DNA from: an uncultured Fretibacterium sp.
GTDB lineage: Bacteria; Synergistota; Synergistia; Synergistales; Aminobacteriaceae
Length of the DNA: 64,000 bases
Direction: 5' to 3'
Assembly (NCBI GenBank): GCA_937911045.1
Contig: CALEPX010000013.1
Location: forward strand, 20,494 to 84,493
Within the stretch, counting starts at the first letter, position 1. Each line of letters starts with the position of its first letter. This document shows, piece after piece, positions 25,701-34,792 of the stretch. The notes under the pieces are model-generated. The model did no database searches. It saw nothing but the letters and a program-made list of their open reading frames with translations, and was not told the origin of the DNA. A program made the translations under genes and the position numbers.

Positions 25701-26251
25701 GAGATTTTCACACCCAAGTTCTCCAGCTCAGAAATATTTTTCACATGACCGGCTTCGTCAACCCACGCGACACAATCACGCAGCAACTCAACTTTGCGCC
25801 CGGAATTTAACAACGCCAGCACACTCTCACGCACGCAAAATTCGCTCGCAATTCCACACACCGAAACTTCATTGCCAATAACCTGACTCAGAACTTCTCC
25901 GGAACGATTCTTCGCTTCAAAAGCCGAATATTCTTCGCGTGAAATATCCGTGCCTTTATAAAAAATATTCGCCTCATTCGGTCTCTGTTGCGGATTCAAA
26001 ATCTTCGCGTAAAAATCCTCGTGAATTTCTGCTCCGTGAGTTCCAGCCTGACAATGCACTACCCAAACACCGCCGTTCTGAATATAGCTGCAATGTTTCT
26101 CGTCGTGCCAATCTGCTGAGTAATAAACTTTCGCATCGGGATTCGCGTTAATTAATCCGATAATATTCGCAATCGCGTTCTCAGCATTTCCGCAAGCAAG
26201 CGTTCCGTCGATAAAATCATACTGACAATCTACAACTAACAAGTCTTTCAT
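25697..26251 (-). CDS. pncA: Nicotinamidase
   Basis: This 184-residue isochorismatase-fold cysteine hydrolase converts nicotinamide to nicotinate. The catalytic triad is Asp8 (VVDCQYDF), Lys99 (FYKGTD) and Cys139 (GIASEFCVRES). The metal ligands Asp47 and His49 lie in ADWHD, and the cis-peptide region is GIASEF. With nadE at 4340 it forms a deamidating NAD salvage route. An AAAGGAGA Shine-Dalgarno precedes the ATG. Confidence 0.9.
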   Translation of the reverse strand: MKDLLVVDCQYDFIDGTLACGNAENAIANIIGLINANPDAKVYYSADWHDEKHCSYIQNGGVWVVHCQAGTHGAEIHEDFYAKILNPQQRPNEANIFYKGTDISREEYSAFEAKNRSGEVLSQVIGNEVSVCGIASEFCVRESVLALLNSGRKVELLRDCVAWVDEAGHVKNISELENLGVKIS

Positions 26252-26315
26252 AACACAATTTCTCCTTTGATTCGCATTATTCGCAAAAATATTTACACAA
26301 TATTATATTCGCACA

Positions 26316-26348
26316 ACAAAAAAACGGCGAGAATTTTCTTCCCACCGT
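26316..26348 (-). terminator. Rho-independent terminator of ftsH
   Basis: On the minus strand a 10-bp stem (26339-26348 with 26324-26333, two wobbles) with a 5-nt loop is followed by seven T. It is 29 nt past the ftsH stop. Confidence 0.85.
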
Positions 26349-26377
26349 CTGCAATGCAATGCAATCTGCAAAATTAT

Positions 26378-28264
26378 TTACGCTGCGTTCTCACGATCTA
26401 CGATTGCCTGAATTTCCTCGTGTACGATTACTTCTTTCTCCTGCAAAACACGCGCAACTTCATGCAAAACTTTCTCATGCTCCTTCAGAATATTTTCCGC
26501 TTGAGTCTGAGCTTCCGTAACGAGCCTGCGAATTTCCTCGTCGATTTTCACGAACGTACTTTCGCCAACATCTTCACGATTCGCCGTTTGACCGTTCAAA
26601 TACGCCATCGATGACGCTGCATAACGCACAGGTCCCAAACTCTCGGACATGCCAAATTCCGTAACCATTCGCCGCGCAATTTCCGTAGCCCGTTCGAGAT
26701 CATTTGACGCACCAGTCGTAGGCTCGTTAAAAACCAGCAATTCAGCAGCTCGCCCGCCCAACATCACAGCCATGCGATTCTTCAGCTCGTTCTCACCGAC
26801 CAAATATTGATCTTCCGTAGGCATTTGCATCGTGTAACCCAACGCGCCTTTAGTCGTCGGAATTATGCTGACTTTGTGAACAGGATCTGAGCCGGGCAAA
26901 TAACACGCTACCAAAGCATGTCCCGTCTCATGATACGCAACTTTCTTTCGAACTTCCGGAGTCAAAGGCGTTTTTCTCTGCAATCCGGCAACAACTCTCT
27001 CAATCGCAAGATCAAAATCATTCATGTTGACTTTCTCAGCATTATGTCTCGCAGCCAATAACGCAGCTTCATTCGCAATATTCGCCAAATCCGCTCCAGA
27101 AAATCCCGGCGTAACTTTCGCAATCGAGCGCAAATCTATCTCGTCAGACAACGGGATCTTTCTCGTGTGAATCTTCAAGATTTCCTCACGCCCTTCTTCA
27201 GTCGGCAGCACAACCTGAATTTGCCTGTCAAATCTTCCCGGACGCAGCAAAGCCTGATCAAGAATTTCCGGTCTATTCGTCGCGCCCATTATCACAACGC
27301 CGTTATTAGTCGTAAATCCGTCCATCTCAGCTAATAACTGATTCAGCGTGTTTTCCTGTTCAGAATTTGTCGCCAACATTCGTGTTCTTGACTGACCGAT
27401 TGCGTCGATCTCGTCAACGAATATTATGCACGGAGCTTTCTTCTTAGCCTGCTCGAACAAATCCCGAACTCTCGCAGCACCAACGCCAACGAACATTTCT
27501 ACGAAACTCGAACCAGTTATGAAAAAAAACGGAACGCCAGCTTCACCCGCAGCAGCTTTTGCCAGCAAAGTTTTCCCAGTTCCCGGAGGTCCAACGAGCA
27601 AAACTCCCCGAGGCAATCTTGCGCCGAACTTGTCGAATTTCTTCGGGTCTTTCAGGAAATCGATTATCTCGCGAATTTCGACTTCAGCTTCGCCAACTCC
27701 GCCTAAATCCGAGAAGTGAACGCCGGTCATCTCACCCTGCAATTCTTTAGCACGACTGCGCCCGAACGAGAAAATATTTCCGATACCGCCAGCTCCTCCT
27801 CCCTGCATATTCCTGAATATCAAGTACCAGATTATCAGCAGCGGCAACATCGGCAGCAAAATTCCCATGAATAAATCCATCAAGCCATCACGTTTCGCAA
27901 CTCCTCCGAACGAAATATCCGCACTCGCCAAACGTTCTATCAAGTACGGATCGAGCAATTTCACGACGCTTTTGATCTCATTCTGAGGCTTCTGTCTGCG
28001 ATTCGTCAAGATCACTCCGTCAACAATCGGGCGTTTATCCGGGCTGGCATTCTCTTTGCTTTTCAACGCGTACATGATTCGCGTATCCGTTATGTCAACA
28101 TTTTCGATCTCGTGCGAATCAAGATCCGACAAAAACTCACTGTACGGCACTTCCGATTTGCTCTCAACATACGGCTTGTAAACGTACTCCGCAAAAAGCC
28201 ACGCTACTACCATTGCGATCAAAAAATATCCAGCCGAAAATTTTCCCTTGTCCATTTGCTTCAA
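26378..28264 (-). CDS. ftsH: ATP-dependent zinc metalloprotease FtsH
   Basis: A 628-residue membrane AAA protease that degrades damaged and regulatory membrane proteins. Two membrane helices flank a small periplasmic domain ([17 protein letters not shown] near the start; [19 protein letters not shown] near 130-150). The AAA module has Walker A GPPGTGKT (about 223-230), Walker [13 protein letters not shown] and the second region of homology [20 protein letters not shown]. The zinc-binding HETGH is at about 444. The frame begins [10 protein letters not shown]; the fourth residue is an alternative start. It is the last gene of the yicC-gmk-small ORF-ftsH run. Confidence 0.97.
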   Translation of the reverse strand: MKQMDKGKFSAGYFLIAMVVAWLFAEYVYKPYVESKSEVPYSEFLSDLDSHEIENVDITDTRIMYALKSKENASPDKRPIVDGVILTNRRQKPQNEIKSVVKLLDPYLIERLASADISFGGVAKRDGLMDLFMGILLPMLPLLIIWYLIFRNMQGGGAGGIGNIFSFGRSRAKELQGEMTGVHFSDLGGVGEAEVEIREIIDFLKDPKKFDKFGARLPRGVLLVGPPGTGKTLLAKAAAGEAGVPFFFITGSSFVEMFVGVGAARVRDLFEQAKKKAPCIIFVDEIDAIGQSRTRMLATNSEQENTLNQLLAEMDGFTTNNGVVIMGATNRPEILDQALLRPGRFDRQIQVVLPTEEGREEILKIHTRKIPLSDEIDLRSIAKVTPGFSGADLANIANEAALLAARHNAEKVNMNDFDLAIERVVAGLQRKTPLTPEVRKKVAYHETGHALVACYLPGSDPVHKVSIIPTTKGALGYTMQMPTEDQYLVGENELKNRMAVMLGGRAAELLVFNEPTTGASNDLERATEIARRMVTEFGMSESLGPVRYAASSMAYLNGQTANREDVGESTFVKIDEEIRRLVTEAQTQAENILKEHEKVLHEVARVLQEKEVIVHEEIQAIVDRENAA

Positions 28265-28293
28265 TTTACAACTTCAACTCCTAACCTGCAATA

Positions 28294-28461
28294 TTAACGC
28301 CTACGCCTGAAGCCCGTCGCAAAAAACAGGAACATTCCAGACATGAACAAACACAAATATCCCTCCGAAAATAATCCCTCGTGAAATAATATACACGTCG
28401 TTATGCACATGATCATTCCGAACGTGAACGATACCCAGCGCAAAATATTTCTCACATTCAT
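28294..28461 (-). CDS. Small two-helix membrane protein (55 residues)
   Basis: A short gene between gmk and ftsH. Its ATG at 28459-28461 overlaps the gmk stop (ATGA) and its frame runs to a TAA at 28294. The product begins MNVRNILRWVSFTFG, has two hydrophobic stretches (FTFGMIMCITTCILF and LCLFMSGMFLFFATG) and ends in FRRRR, a positive cytoplasmic end. The coupling to gmk and a membrane-protein composition support a real gene. I know no family for it. The longer frame on the same strand (28301-28519) overlaps gmk and is less likely. Confidence 0.7.
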   Translation of the reverse strand: MNVRNILRWVSFTFGMIMCITTCILFHEGLFSEGYLCLFMSGMFLFFATGFRRRR

Positions 28462-29024
28462 CGCATTTCCCCGTCAAAAATCTCTCGCAGCTTCCGTGAC
28501 GCAAAATCCAGATTATCATTCACAATCACGTAATCATACTCGCGCTGCAATTCCAATTCACGAATCGCGTTATGCAATCTCAACTCGATTATCTCCGGCG
28601 AATCCGTCTTTCTATTCAGCAATCTGTCACGCAACGCATCAACCGACGGTGGCGCAATAAATATCAAGATTGCTTCGGGCATTTTCTCTCGAACCTGTAA
28701 CGCTCCCTGAACGTCAATCTCCAGCAAAACGCTCTTACCAAGATTCAATTCCGATTCGACATCACTCTTCAGTGTCCCGTAAATTTCGCCGTGAACGTGT
28801 GCGTGTTCCAGAAACAATCCCTGCGAAATTCCAGCCTCAAATTTCTCGTGCGAGATAAATCTATACTCAATTCCATCAGTCTCTCCAGTTCTTGGCTGTC
28901 TAGTCGTGCAAGAAATCGAGTAAACCAGATCCGGAATATTTTTCAGCGCGCGTTCCCGTAACGTGCCCTTGCCTACACCGCTAGGACCGGACATCACAAA
29001 CAATTTTCCCCGCATAATTCTCAC
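28458..29024 (-). CDS. gmk: Guanylate kinase
   Basis: A 188-residue enzyme phosphorylating GMP to GDP. The P-loop is GPSGVGKGTL; SISCTTRQPRTGETDGIEY and the LLEIDVQGALQV strand are the GMP-binding and Walker-B-like segments. The frame opens with GTG at 29024; an ATG three codons later (MRGKLFVMSGPSG) may be the true start, and neither has a strong Shine-Dalgarno. It follows yicC after 9 nt, an order conserved in many bacteria. Confidence 0.95.
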   Translation of the reverse strand: MRIMRGKLFVMSGPSGVGKGTLRERALKNIPDLVYSISCTTRQPRTGETDGIEYRFISHEKFEAGISQGLFLEHAHVHGEIYGTLKSDVESELNLGKSVLLEIDVQGALQVREKMPEAILIFIAPPSVDALRDRLLNRKTDSPEIIELRLHNAIRELELQREYDYVIVNDNLDFASRKLREIFDGEMR

Positions 29025-29033
29025 GATATATTC

Positions 29034-29921
29034 TCACTCTACATTCTGAATCTGCTCACGAATTTTCTCAAGCGAAGTCTTTGCGTCAACAACTCCCCAG
29101 CGAAATTCTGCGTCATTAACTTTCGAACCCATCGTATTCAACTCGCGATTAATCTCCTGAATCAGGAAATCCAGTTTTTTCCCGAGCGGCTCATTCAAAT
29201 TCATCGTCTCACGAAATTTCGAGATATGCGCCTGCGTTCTGACAATCTCTTCCGAAACGTCCCATTTGTCCGACAGAATCGCAACTTCCTGAGCAATCCT
29301 CGCGTCATCAAGCCCGAGTTTGTACGTGTTCATGACATTATCGATTCGTGAGCGCAAATCCTCAATAGCATTTTCTTTAGCAACTTGCCAACGTTCCAGA
29401 AGATTCTTAACAATTCCGTCAAAATTCTCAAGCTCAGAACTCACCGCCGCAAAAAGTTTCTCACCCTCGGATTTCCGCATATCGTTCAGCGAGTCCAACG
29501 CCTCAAGAAATATCTTGTCCCAAACCAGAGCGGCTTCAGCGTCAATTATTGCGTCACATGTATCCGTCAACTCGAACATTCTTGGCACTAACAAGAAATT
29601 CGTCAAATCGTCCGGAACTCGCAAATTATTTTTCATGGCGATTCCCTGCAACTGTCGAAACAATACCGTAAAGCTTTTCTCATCAAAAACCGGAGCATTC
29701 ACGCCGGCATTCCACGAAATTTCCCCGTTTAACCTGACTTTGCCGCGATTTATGTGTGAACGCATCAGCGCATTCATGCGGTTTTCAAGCGACGATAATT
29801 CTCTTGGAAGCTTCACAACGAACTCCTGATACCTGTGATTCACCGATGTCATTTCGAATACGACTTTCCCCCATGGAAACTCGCGCTCCGAACGTCCAAA
29901 ACCCGTCATACTCAGAAACAT
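29034..29921 (-). CDS. yicC: YicC/YloC-family endoribonuclease
   Basis: A 295-residue protein starting MFLSMTGFGRSE, the signature of the YicC family, with SVNHRYQEF near residue 30 and the C-terminal DFLIQEINRELNTMGSKVND. E. coli YicC is an endoribonuclease acting on small RNA. It begins one base after plsC and is followed by gmk, a common arrangement. Confidence 0.93.
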   Translation of the reverse strand: MFLSMTGFGRSEREFPWGKVVFEMTSVNHRYQEFVVKLPRELSSLENRMNALMRSHINRGKVRLNGEISWNAGVNAPVFDEKSFTVLFRQLQGIAMKNNLRVPDDLTNFLLVPRMFELTDTCDAIIDAEAALVWDKIFLEALDSLNDMRKSEGEKLFAAVSSELENFDGIVKNLLERWQVAKENAIEDLRSRIDNVMNTYKLGLDDARIAQEVAILSDKWDVSEEIVRTQAHISKFRETMNLNEPLGKKLDFLIQEINRELNTMGSKVNDAEFRWGVVDAKTSLEKIREQIQNVE

Positions 29922-30581
29922 TTATTTGCCCTCAAACTGCGATTCAAAATCCGAGAATCTTTTCGACAACTCTTCCATTATTATATTTCTGCCGTTTTTA
30001 GTCTTGTAAACTTCATCGGGAAATCTCAGCGGCTCACCGAAAATTACGCGAATCTTCTTAGGCTTAATCAACGCTGACCCGGGCGGCATTGCTGCGAATG
30101 ATCCGTTTATGAACACCGGTAAAATCGGCGCATGAGTGTGTGCTGCGATAACTGCGACACCGGCTTCTAACGGCTGCAATTTCCCGTCAAGCGAACGTCC
30201 TCCCTCAGGAAAAATTAACACATCATTGCCATCTTCGTACAGCTTCATGAATCCGCGCAAAGCTCCGGCTGCTGAGGCGTTATTTTCTCGCGAGACCGGA
30301 ACTGCTCCGAGTGATTCAATCGCAAGTCTAAACGGCGCAAACTTGAACAACTCTTCTTTCGCAAAATATCGCAATCTTCTCGGGAAAAAACACCCAACTA
30401 TTACCGGATCCATATTACTCGCATGATTACACGCAACGATAAAATTCTCGCCGTTCACATCAATTTTCTGCTGCCACGTTATGCTAATCCTGTTATAAAT
30501 TCTCAGGAATAATCCGAAAAGCGTCCTGACAATCGCGTAAAAAACTTTATTCTGCTTCAATCTCTCGTAACCCCCTGTCAT
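29922..30581 (-). CDS. plsC: 1-acylglycerol-3-phosphate acyltransferase
   Basis: PlsC makes phosphatidic acid at the inner membrane. The catalytic NHASNMD is near residue 51 and the glycerol-phosphate-binding FPEGGRS near 122; VPVSREN and the LPVFINGS block follow. Start choice is open: a TTG at 30605 overlaps cmk by 59 nt, the ATG at 30581 by 35 nt, and a TTG at 30557 by 11 nt. I use the ATG. Together with psd and pssA (58453-59822) it represents phospholipid synthesis. Confidence 0.88.
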   Translation of the reverse strand: MTGGYERLKQNKVFYAIVRTLFGLFLRIYNRISITWQQKIDVNGENFIVACNHASNMDPVIVGCFFPRRLRYFAKEELFKFAPFRLAIESLGAVPVSRENNASAAGALRGFMKLYEDGNDVLIFPEGGRSLDGKLQPLEAGVAVIAAHTHAPILPVFINGSFAAMPPGSALIKPKKIRVIFGEPLRFPDEVYKTKNGRNIIMEELSKRFSDFESQFEGK

Positions 30582-31215
30582 GAACAAATCCCAAAATCTT
30601 TTCAATCACTTGCTGCTCATTCATGTCCGACGTGTCGAGAATTATCGCTCCGTCCGGAATTTTCAGCGGCGAAACTTCACGGTGCGAATCATATTCATCA
30701 CGGGACTTTATATCCTGCAATATTTTCTCGTAATCGGCCGTCATGCCTTTAGCGATTCGCTCGTCATATCTGCGTTTTGCTCTGGCTTCTGGAGATGCTG
30801 TCAGGTAAATCTTCAAGTCCGAATCCGGAAAAACAACGCTGCCAACGTCACGACCTTCTGCGATTAACGAGCCGTAATTCTCCTGTTCACGCTGCAATTC
30901 CAAAAGCGATTCCCTAACCGATGGTAACGCCGAATAAACCGACGCTAACTTGTCAACTTTGGCTGTGCGAATCTCAGAGCTAACGTCGAAATCATTCACG
31001 TAGACTTTCTTGTCGAGAATCTTGATCTTGATCTTCAGCAAGGCTTCTCGCAGTAAAATATTTTCTTCGGGATGAATTTCCGCTTCGTTAAGAATCAGCG
31101 CAATCGCCCTGTAAATCGCGCCCGTGTCGAGGAATTTTATCCCCAGAATTTCCGCAATTTGTTTCGATACGGAACTTTTCCCAGCTCCGGCAGGTCCATC
31201 AATCGTAATAACCAA
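30547..31215 (-). CDS. cmk: Cytidylate kinase
   Basis: A 222-residue CMP/dCMP kinase. The P-loop GPAGAGKSSVSKQIA is at residues 7-21, then FLDTGAIYRA, the LIAEGRDVGSVVFP segment, LTASPEARAKRR and RDEYDSHREVSPL, all Cmk signatures. It lies two bases after the HDOD gene and overlaps the start of plsC; the cmk-plsC pair is common in Firmicutes and Synergistota. Confidence 0.95.
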   Translation of the reverse strand: MVITIDGPAGAGKSSVSKQIAEILGIKFLDTGAIYRAIALILNEAEIHPEENILLREALLKIKIKILDKKVYVNDFDVSSEIRTAKVDKLASVYSALPSVRESLLELQREQENYGSLIAEGRDVGSVVFPDSDLKIYLTASPEARAKRRYDERIAKGMTADYEKILQDIKSRDEYDSHREVSPLKIPDGAIILDTSDMNEQQVIEKILGFVHDRGLREIEAE

Positions 31216-31217
31216 CG

Positions 31218-32135
31218 CTAAAACCCAGCCATTTCGTTCATATCGCGCGTGACACTTCCGGCGAAATCCACCATGTCAGCCATGAGATTATCAAAATCCT
31301 GAATACCCAAACGCTCCAGCGGCTCCGGAAACATGTACGACTGCAAACCGTCCGCGCCCAATCCGATCCCCAACATCAGGCAAATCGAGTTCGAAAGCGT
31401 CACAACGTCCAACAGCGGCTGAAATTCTTTCTTATCCTCGGGCAATTCGTTCGGCTTATGATGATACGCAACCGCAACTTGATACGCATCGGGCAGCTCC
31501 CATTTCTCCGCCAAAATCGCTCCTACCATTGCGTGATCGAATCCCAAAACTCGCGACTCAGCTTCTGTGAACGGGATATTTTCTTCCTCGACCATTTTCA
31601 CGATTATGCCATAACCAAATCTTACGTAATCATTCAGAATTACTTTGCCAATATCGTGCAGCAATCCGCCGACGTAAGCATCTTCAGTTGCAACTTTACC
31701 GGTCATTTTTGCGATATAACGCGACGTGTACGCAACCATCAACGAATGCCGCCACAATTCGCCACGGTCAAGCGCGTAACCTGACAAGCCCTTGTCCATC
31801 GCAGAATAAACCGACGCTGCAAGAATAATATTGCTCACACTCTTGTAGCCTAATCTCGTAATTGCTTCGGTTATGTTCGAAATATTTCTCGTTGAACCAT
31901 ACGCTGCAGAATTTGCAAGTTTCAAAACTCTCATGACAAGTCCTTCATCACGTGAGAGACTTTTTGCGACATCAGAGGCATTGCTCGAAGGGTCGTTAAG
32001 TTTACGCATAGTCTCAAGAACAAATTGCGGGAATGATTTAATATCCTTCAATTTGCTCAAAATTCGTGTTCGTATTAATTCTCTTGAACGTTCATCTATT
32101 CCATTGCCTGTTTGACCGGTATTTTCGTTACTCAC
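31218..32135 (-). CDS. HDOD-domain signalling protein
   Basis: A 305-residue protein dominated by an HDOD domain: ILSKLKDIKSFPQFVLETM, a variant helix-rich core (VMRVLKLANSAAYGS, ITRLGYKSVSNIIL), GGLLHDIGKVILNDY around residue 159 and YHHKPNEL. HDOD proteins are HD-related domains, mostly regulatory and often linked to motility or the general stress response. No sensor or output domain is attached. It is upstream of cmk, two bases away, and downstream of the pseudouridine synthase by 37 nt. The target is unknown. Confidence 0.85.
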   Translation of the reverse strand: MSNENTGQTGNGIDERSRELIRTRILSKLKDIKSFPQFVLETMRKLNDPSSNASDVAKSLSRDEGLVMRVLKLANSAAYGSTRNISNITEAITRLGYKSVSNIILAASVYSAMDKGLSGYALDRGELWRHSLMVAYTSRYIAKMTGKVATEDAYVGGLLHDIGKVILNDYVRFGYGIIVKMVEEENIPFTEAESRVLGFDHAMVGAILAEKWELPDAYQVAVAYHHKPNELPEDKKEFQPLLDVVTLSNSICLMLGIGLGADGLQSYMFPEPLERLGIQDFDNLMADMVDFAGSVTRDMNEMAGF

Positions 32136-32172
32136 AATGCGTTCACCTCGTCAATTTCTAAATTCCAAAATT

Positions 32173-32925
32173 TCACACCATACCTCCGGATAATATTTTA
32201 GAGTAGAGCTGTGAAAAAGACAAACTCACATACTCACCCGTCCGCAAATTCTCAAGCTGCAAATTGCCAATCTTACGGCGAATCAGTCTCTCAACCCTGA
32301 AGCCCATATGACGCGCCATAAGTCTGACCTCACGTTTCACACCGTCACAAATTGCGATTTCGATCCATTTATTCTCCGGCTCACGATTCATGAGCGCAAT
32401 ACTCAACGGTTTCACAAATTTTTTCACGTCCAGATTTTTCTCCGGATCGATAATTTCCAGTTCAAAACCTTTGCTCCAGCTTTCGATTTGCTTGCGATTA
32501 ATCTCGTGATTCAGCATTGCCTCGTAGGATTTGCTGATTTCGTTCGACGGGTGAGTGATGCTCTGAGTGAAAGCCCCGTCGTTCGTGAGAATTAACAGCC
32601 CTTCGCTTTCACGGTCAAGTCTTCCGACGGGATACAATCGCGTATTCTTGCGCAAATTTTCCGGCAGCAACTCCAGCACAACCGGATCATATTTATCGCT
32701 CACAGCACAGACGTAACCTTTGGGTTTATTCATCACGTAGTACACATGTTCCTGAGTTTTGAGAATTTTCCCGTTCAGCTTTATCTCGTCATTCTCCGGC
32801 GAAACGTCAAAGTACGGAGCTAACACGATCTTGCCGTTGACCTGCACACGCCCTTCGAGAATCATGATCTCAGATTTTCTTCGTGATGCTGCCCCGCAAG
32901 ATGCCAAATATGCGTTCAATCTCAT
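32173..32925 (-). CDS. rluB: RsuA/RluB-family ribosomal pseudouridine synthase
   Basis: A 250-residue enzyme with an N-terminal S4 RNA-binding domain (MRLNAYLASCGAASRRKSE, GRVQVNG) and the catalytic domain with GRLDRESEGLLILTNDG, whose Asp (about residue 103) is the nucleophile, and KSYEAML. The VYYVMNKPKGYVCAV segment belongs to the RsuA/RluB/E/F group. Whether it modifies 23S (RluB) or 16S (RsuA) rRNA cannot be decided. The usual partner scpAB is absent. Confidence 0.88.
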   Translation of the reverse strand: MRLNAYLASCGAASRRKSEIMILEGRVQVNGKIVLAPYFDVSPENDEIKLNGKILKTQEHVYYVMNKPKGYVCAVSDKYDPVVLELLPENLRKNTRLYPVGRLDRESEGLLILTNDGAFTQSITHPSNEISKSYEAMLNHEINRKQIESWSKGFELEIIDPEKNLDVKKFVKPLSIALMNREPENKWIEIAICDGVKREVRLMARHMGFRVERLIRRKIGNLQLENLRTGEYVSLSFSQLYSKILSGGMV

Positions 32926-32989
32926 AACGTAACAAATTCCTTTCCAAACTTCACTTCGAATTTCGACTCAATTTCAACTCAATTTTGAC

Positions 32990-34708
32990 TTAGTGACTGA
33001 GTAAGTGCGCCAATAATTTCCCGACGAGCGGCGCGCTGACAGATGAGCCGTGTTTCCCTGCCTCGACGACCGCAACAGCAACATATCTCGGATTATCAAC
33101 CGGTGCGTAACCTGCGAATAATGCGTGATCGTCTCCGTGAGAATTTTGAGCCGTGCCAGTTTTGCCAGCGATTCTAATTCCGAATCTTCCAGCTCTCGAA
33201 CCAGTTCCGCGACTAACGACGTATTCCAGACCCTTCTGAACTATCGCTAATTTCTCCGGATTCAAGTTCAAGTCCTCAGGTTCTTTGTAGGCAGCAGCGT
33301 TCAAATGCGGCGTGACCATTTTTCCGCCGTTCGCAATCGTCGCGTAAACTCGCGCAATCTGAATCGGTGTCATCAACACGTAGCCCTGACCAATCGAGTA
33401 ATTCACCGTGTCACCGTTGAACCAGCCAGATTTGAATCTTCGCATTTTCCAATCGGGACCAGCAATGTTTCCGGAACTTTCACCGGGCAAATCGATTCCT
33501 GTAGGCTCTCCCAAATGAAAAATTCTGCCCCACTTGATTAGACTTTCGATTCCGGTTTTCAACCCGAGCTGATAATAGAAAACGTCACATGAATGCTGCA
33601 ACGCGCCGATTACGTTTAACGAGCCGTGACCGCTATGTTTCCAGCATTTGAACGTGTGCGATGAAAGCCTCAGACCTCCGCGACATGAGAACGCGCTTGA
33701 CTGAGTTATTACGTTTTCTTCGAGAGCTGCGATTGACATGAACGCTTTGAAAGTTGAAGCCGGCGGATAAACTCCAGCGATCGCTCTGTCAATCATCGGG
33801 TGATCGGGATTATTCACAATCGAGTTCCATTCGCGCCCAGAAACTCCCCACGTCAACGGATTATTATCGTAAACCGGACTCGAAGCCAATGCCACGACTG
33901 CTCCGGTTTTCACGTCCATCGCGAGTAACGCGCCTTTGTAATCTTTCAGCAATTCGACCGCTAATTTCTGCGCACCCATATCAATCGTTAAATGAATATC
34001 TTCGCCTTTGACAGCCGCATGTTCATCAAGAGTTCGCACACGTCGTCCGCGAGCGTCAACTTCGATAGCTTCCTGTCCAGGAGTTCCGCGCAAAATATTC
34101 TCGTAAGATCTTTCGATTCCGGATTTGCCGATTAAATCTCCGCCAGTGTAGCTGTCATCTTCACGATTTCGCAATTCTTCCTCGGAAATTTCGCCGACAT
34201 AACCCAAAATATTTGCAGCCGTAATTCCAGCCGGATAAGTTCGCCGCCAAACGCTCATCGGGAAAAGTTCTCGCGGGAAATCGAAATCCGCCATTAAATC
34301 CGCCATCTGAATCATCGTCAAATTCTGAATTATGCGCATAACTCGATACGGAGCTAATCTCTGCTGCTTGATAATTTTTTCGAGATCCTGAATCGACATA
34401 GGGATTCCGTGACGCTTTAACACCGCGCTGAGTTTCTCGATTTTCTCGGGCGTGTTCAAGTCCAGCGGGTAGCCCATTATACTGAACGTCGTCTCATTCA
34501 CAGCCAAGGGAACGCCGTTACGATCAAAAATTTCGCCTCTAGGTGCAGCGAATCTCACAAGACGCAATCTGTTGTTATATGCAAGTCGTGTGTATTTGTC
34601 GCCGTGATGAATCTGGCAGAAATACAATCCGCCGATTAATATCAACATTGAGCAACTTATCGCGTAAAAGAAAAATTTCAGTCTTGAGTCTAATATTTCT
34701 ATTTCCAT
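32990..34708 (-). CDS. mrdA: Penicillin-binding protein 2 (elongasome transpeptidase)
   Basis: A 572-residue class B PBP: a single N-terminal membrane helix (FFFYAISCSMLILIGGLYF), the pedestal with APRGEIFDRNG, and the transpeptidase domain with active-site PPASTFKAF (Ser near 318), an SCDVFYYQLG block in the second motif (SCD in place of SxN) and KTGTAQNSH near 515. The length and DFPRELFPMSVWRRTYP segment fit MrdA, which crosslinks lateral wall peptidoglycan with RodA. mreBCD and rodA are not in the window. It is divergent from the AddB-like gene, with an AT-rich 84-nt spacer. Confidence 0.92.
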   Translation of the reverse strand: MEIEILDSRLKFFFYAISCSMLILIGGLYFCQIHHGDKYTRLAYNNRLRLVRFAAPRGEIFDRNGVPLAVNETTFSIMGYPLDLNTPEKIEKLSAVLKRHGIPMSIQDLEKIIKQQRLAPYRVMRIIQNLTMIQMADLMADFDFPRELFPMSVWRRTYPAGITAANILGYVGEISEEELRNREDDSYTGGDLIGKSGIERSYENILRGTPGQEAIEVDARGRRVRTLDEHAAVKGEDIHLTIDMGAQKLAVELLKDYKGALLAMDVKTGAVVALASSPVYDNNPLTWGVSGREWNSIVNNPDHPMIDRAIAGVYPPASTFKAFMSIAALEENVITQSSAFSCRGGLRLSSHTFKCWKHSGHGSLNVIGALQHSCDVFYYQLGLKTGIESLIKWGRIFHLGEPTGIDLPGESSGNIAGPDWKMRRFKSGWFNGDTVNYSIGQGYVLMTPIQIARVYATIANGGKMVTPHLNAAAYKEPEDLNLNPEKLAIVQKGLEYVVSRGTGSRAGRFGIRIAGKTGTAQNSHGDDHALFAGYAPVDNPRYVAVAVVEAGKHGSSVSAPLVGKLLAHLLSH

Positions 34709-34792
34709 ATCGTATATTCGTCCGTAATTCCTGTTTCAAAAAGATTATATTATTATAAGTCACGAGAATTATTTTGAGGTGAATATTGCAAA

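Noticed and set aside
28301..28519. 72-residue frame overlapping gmk and the small membrane ORF
   Set aside because: It overlaps gmk in another frame; the 28294-28461 ORF with ATGA coupling is the better reading.
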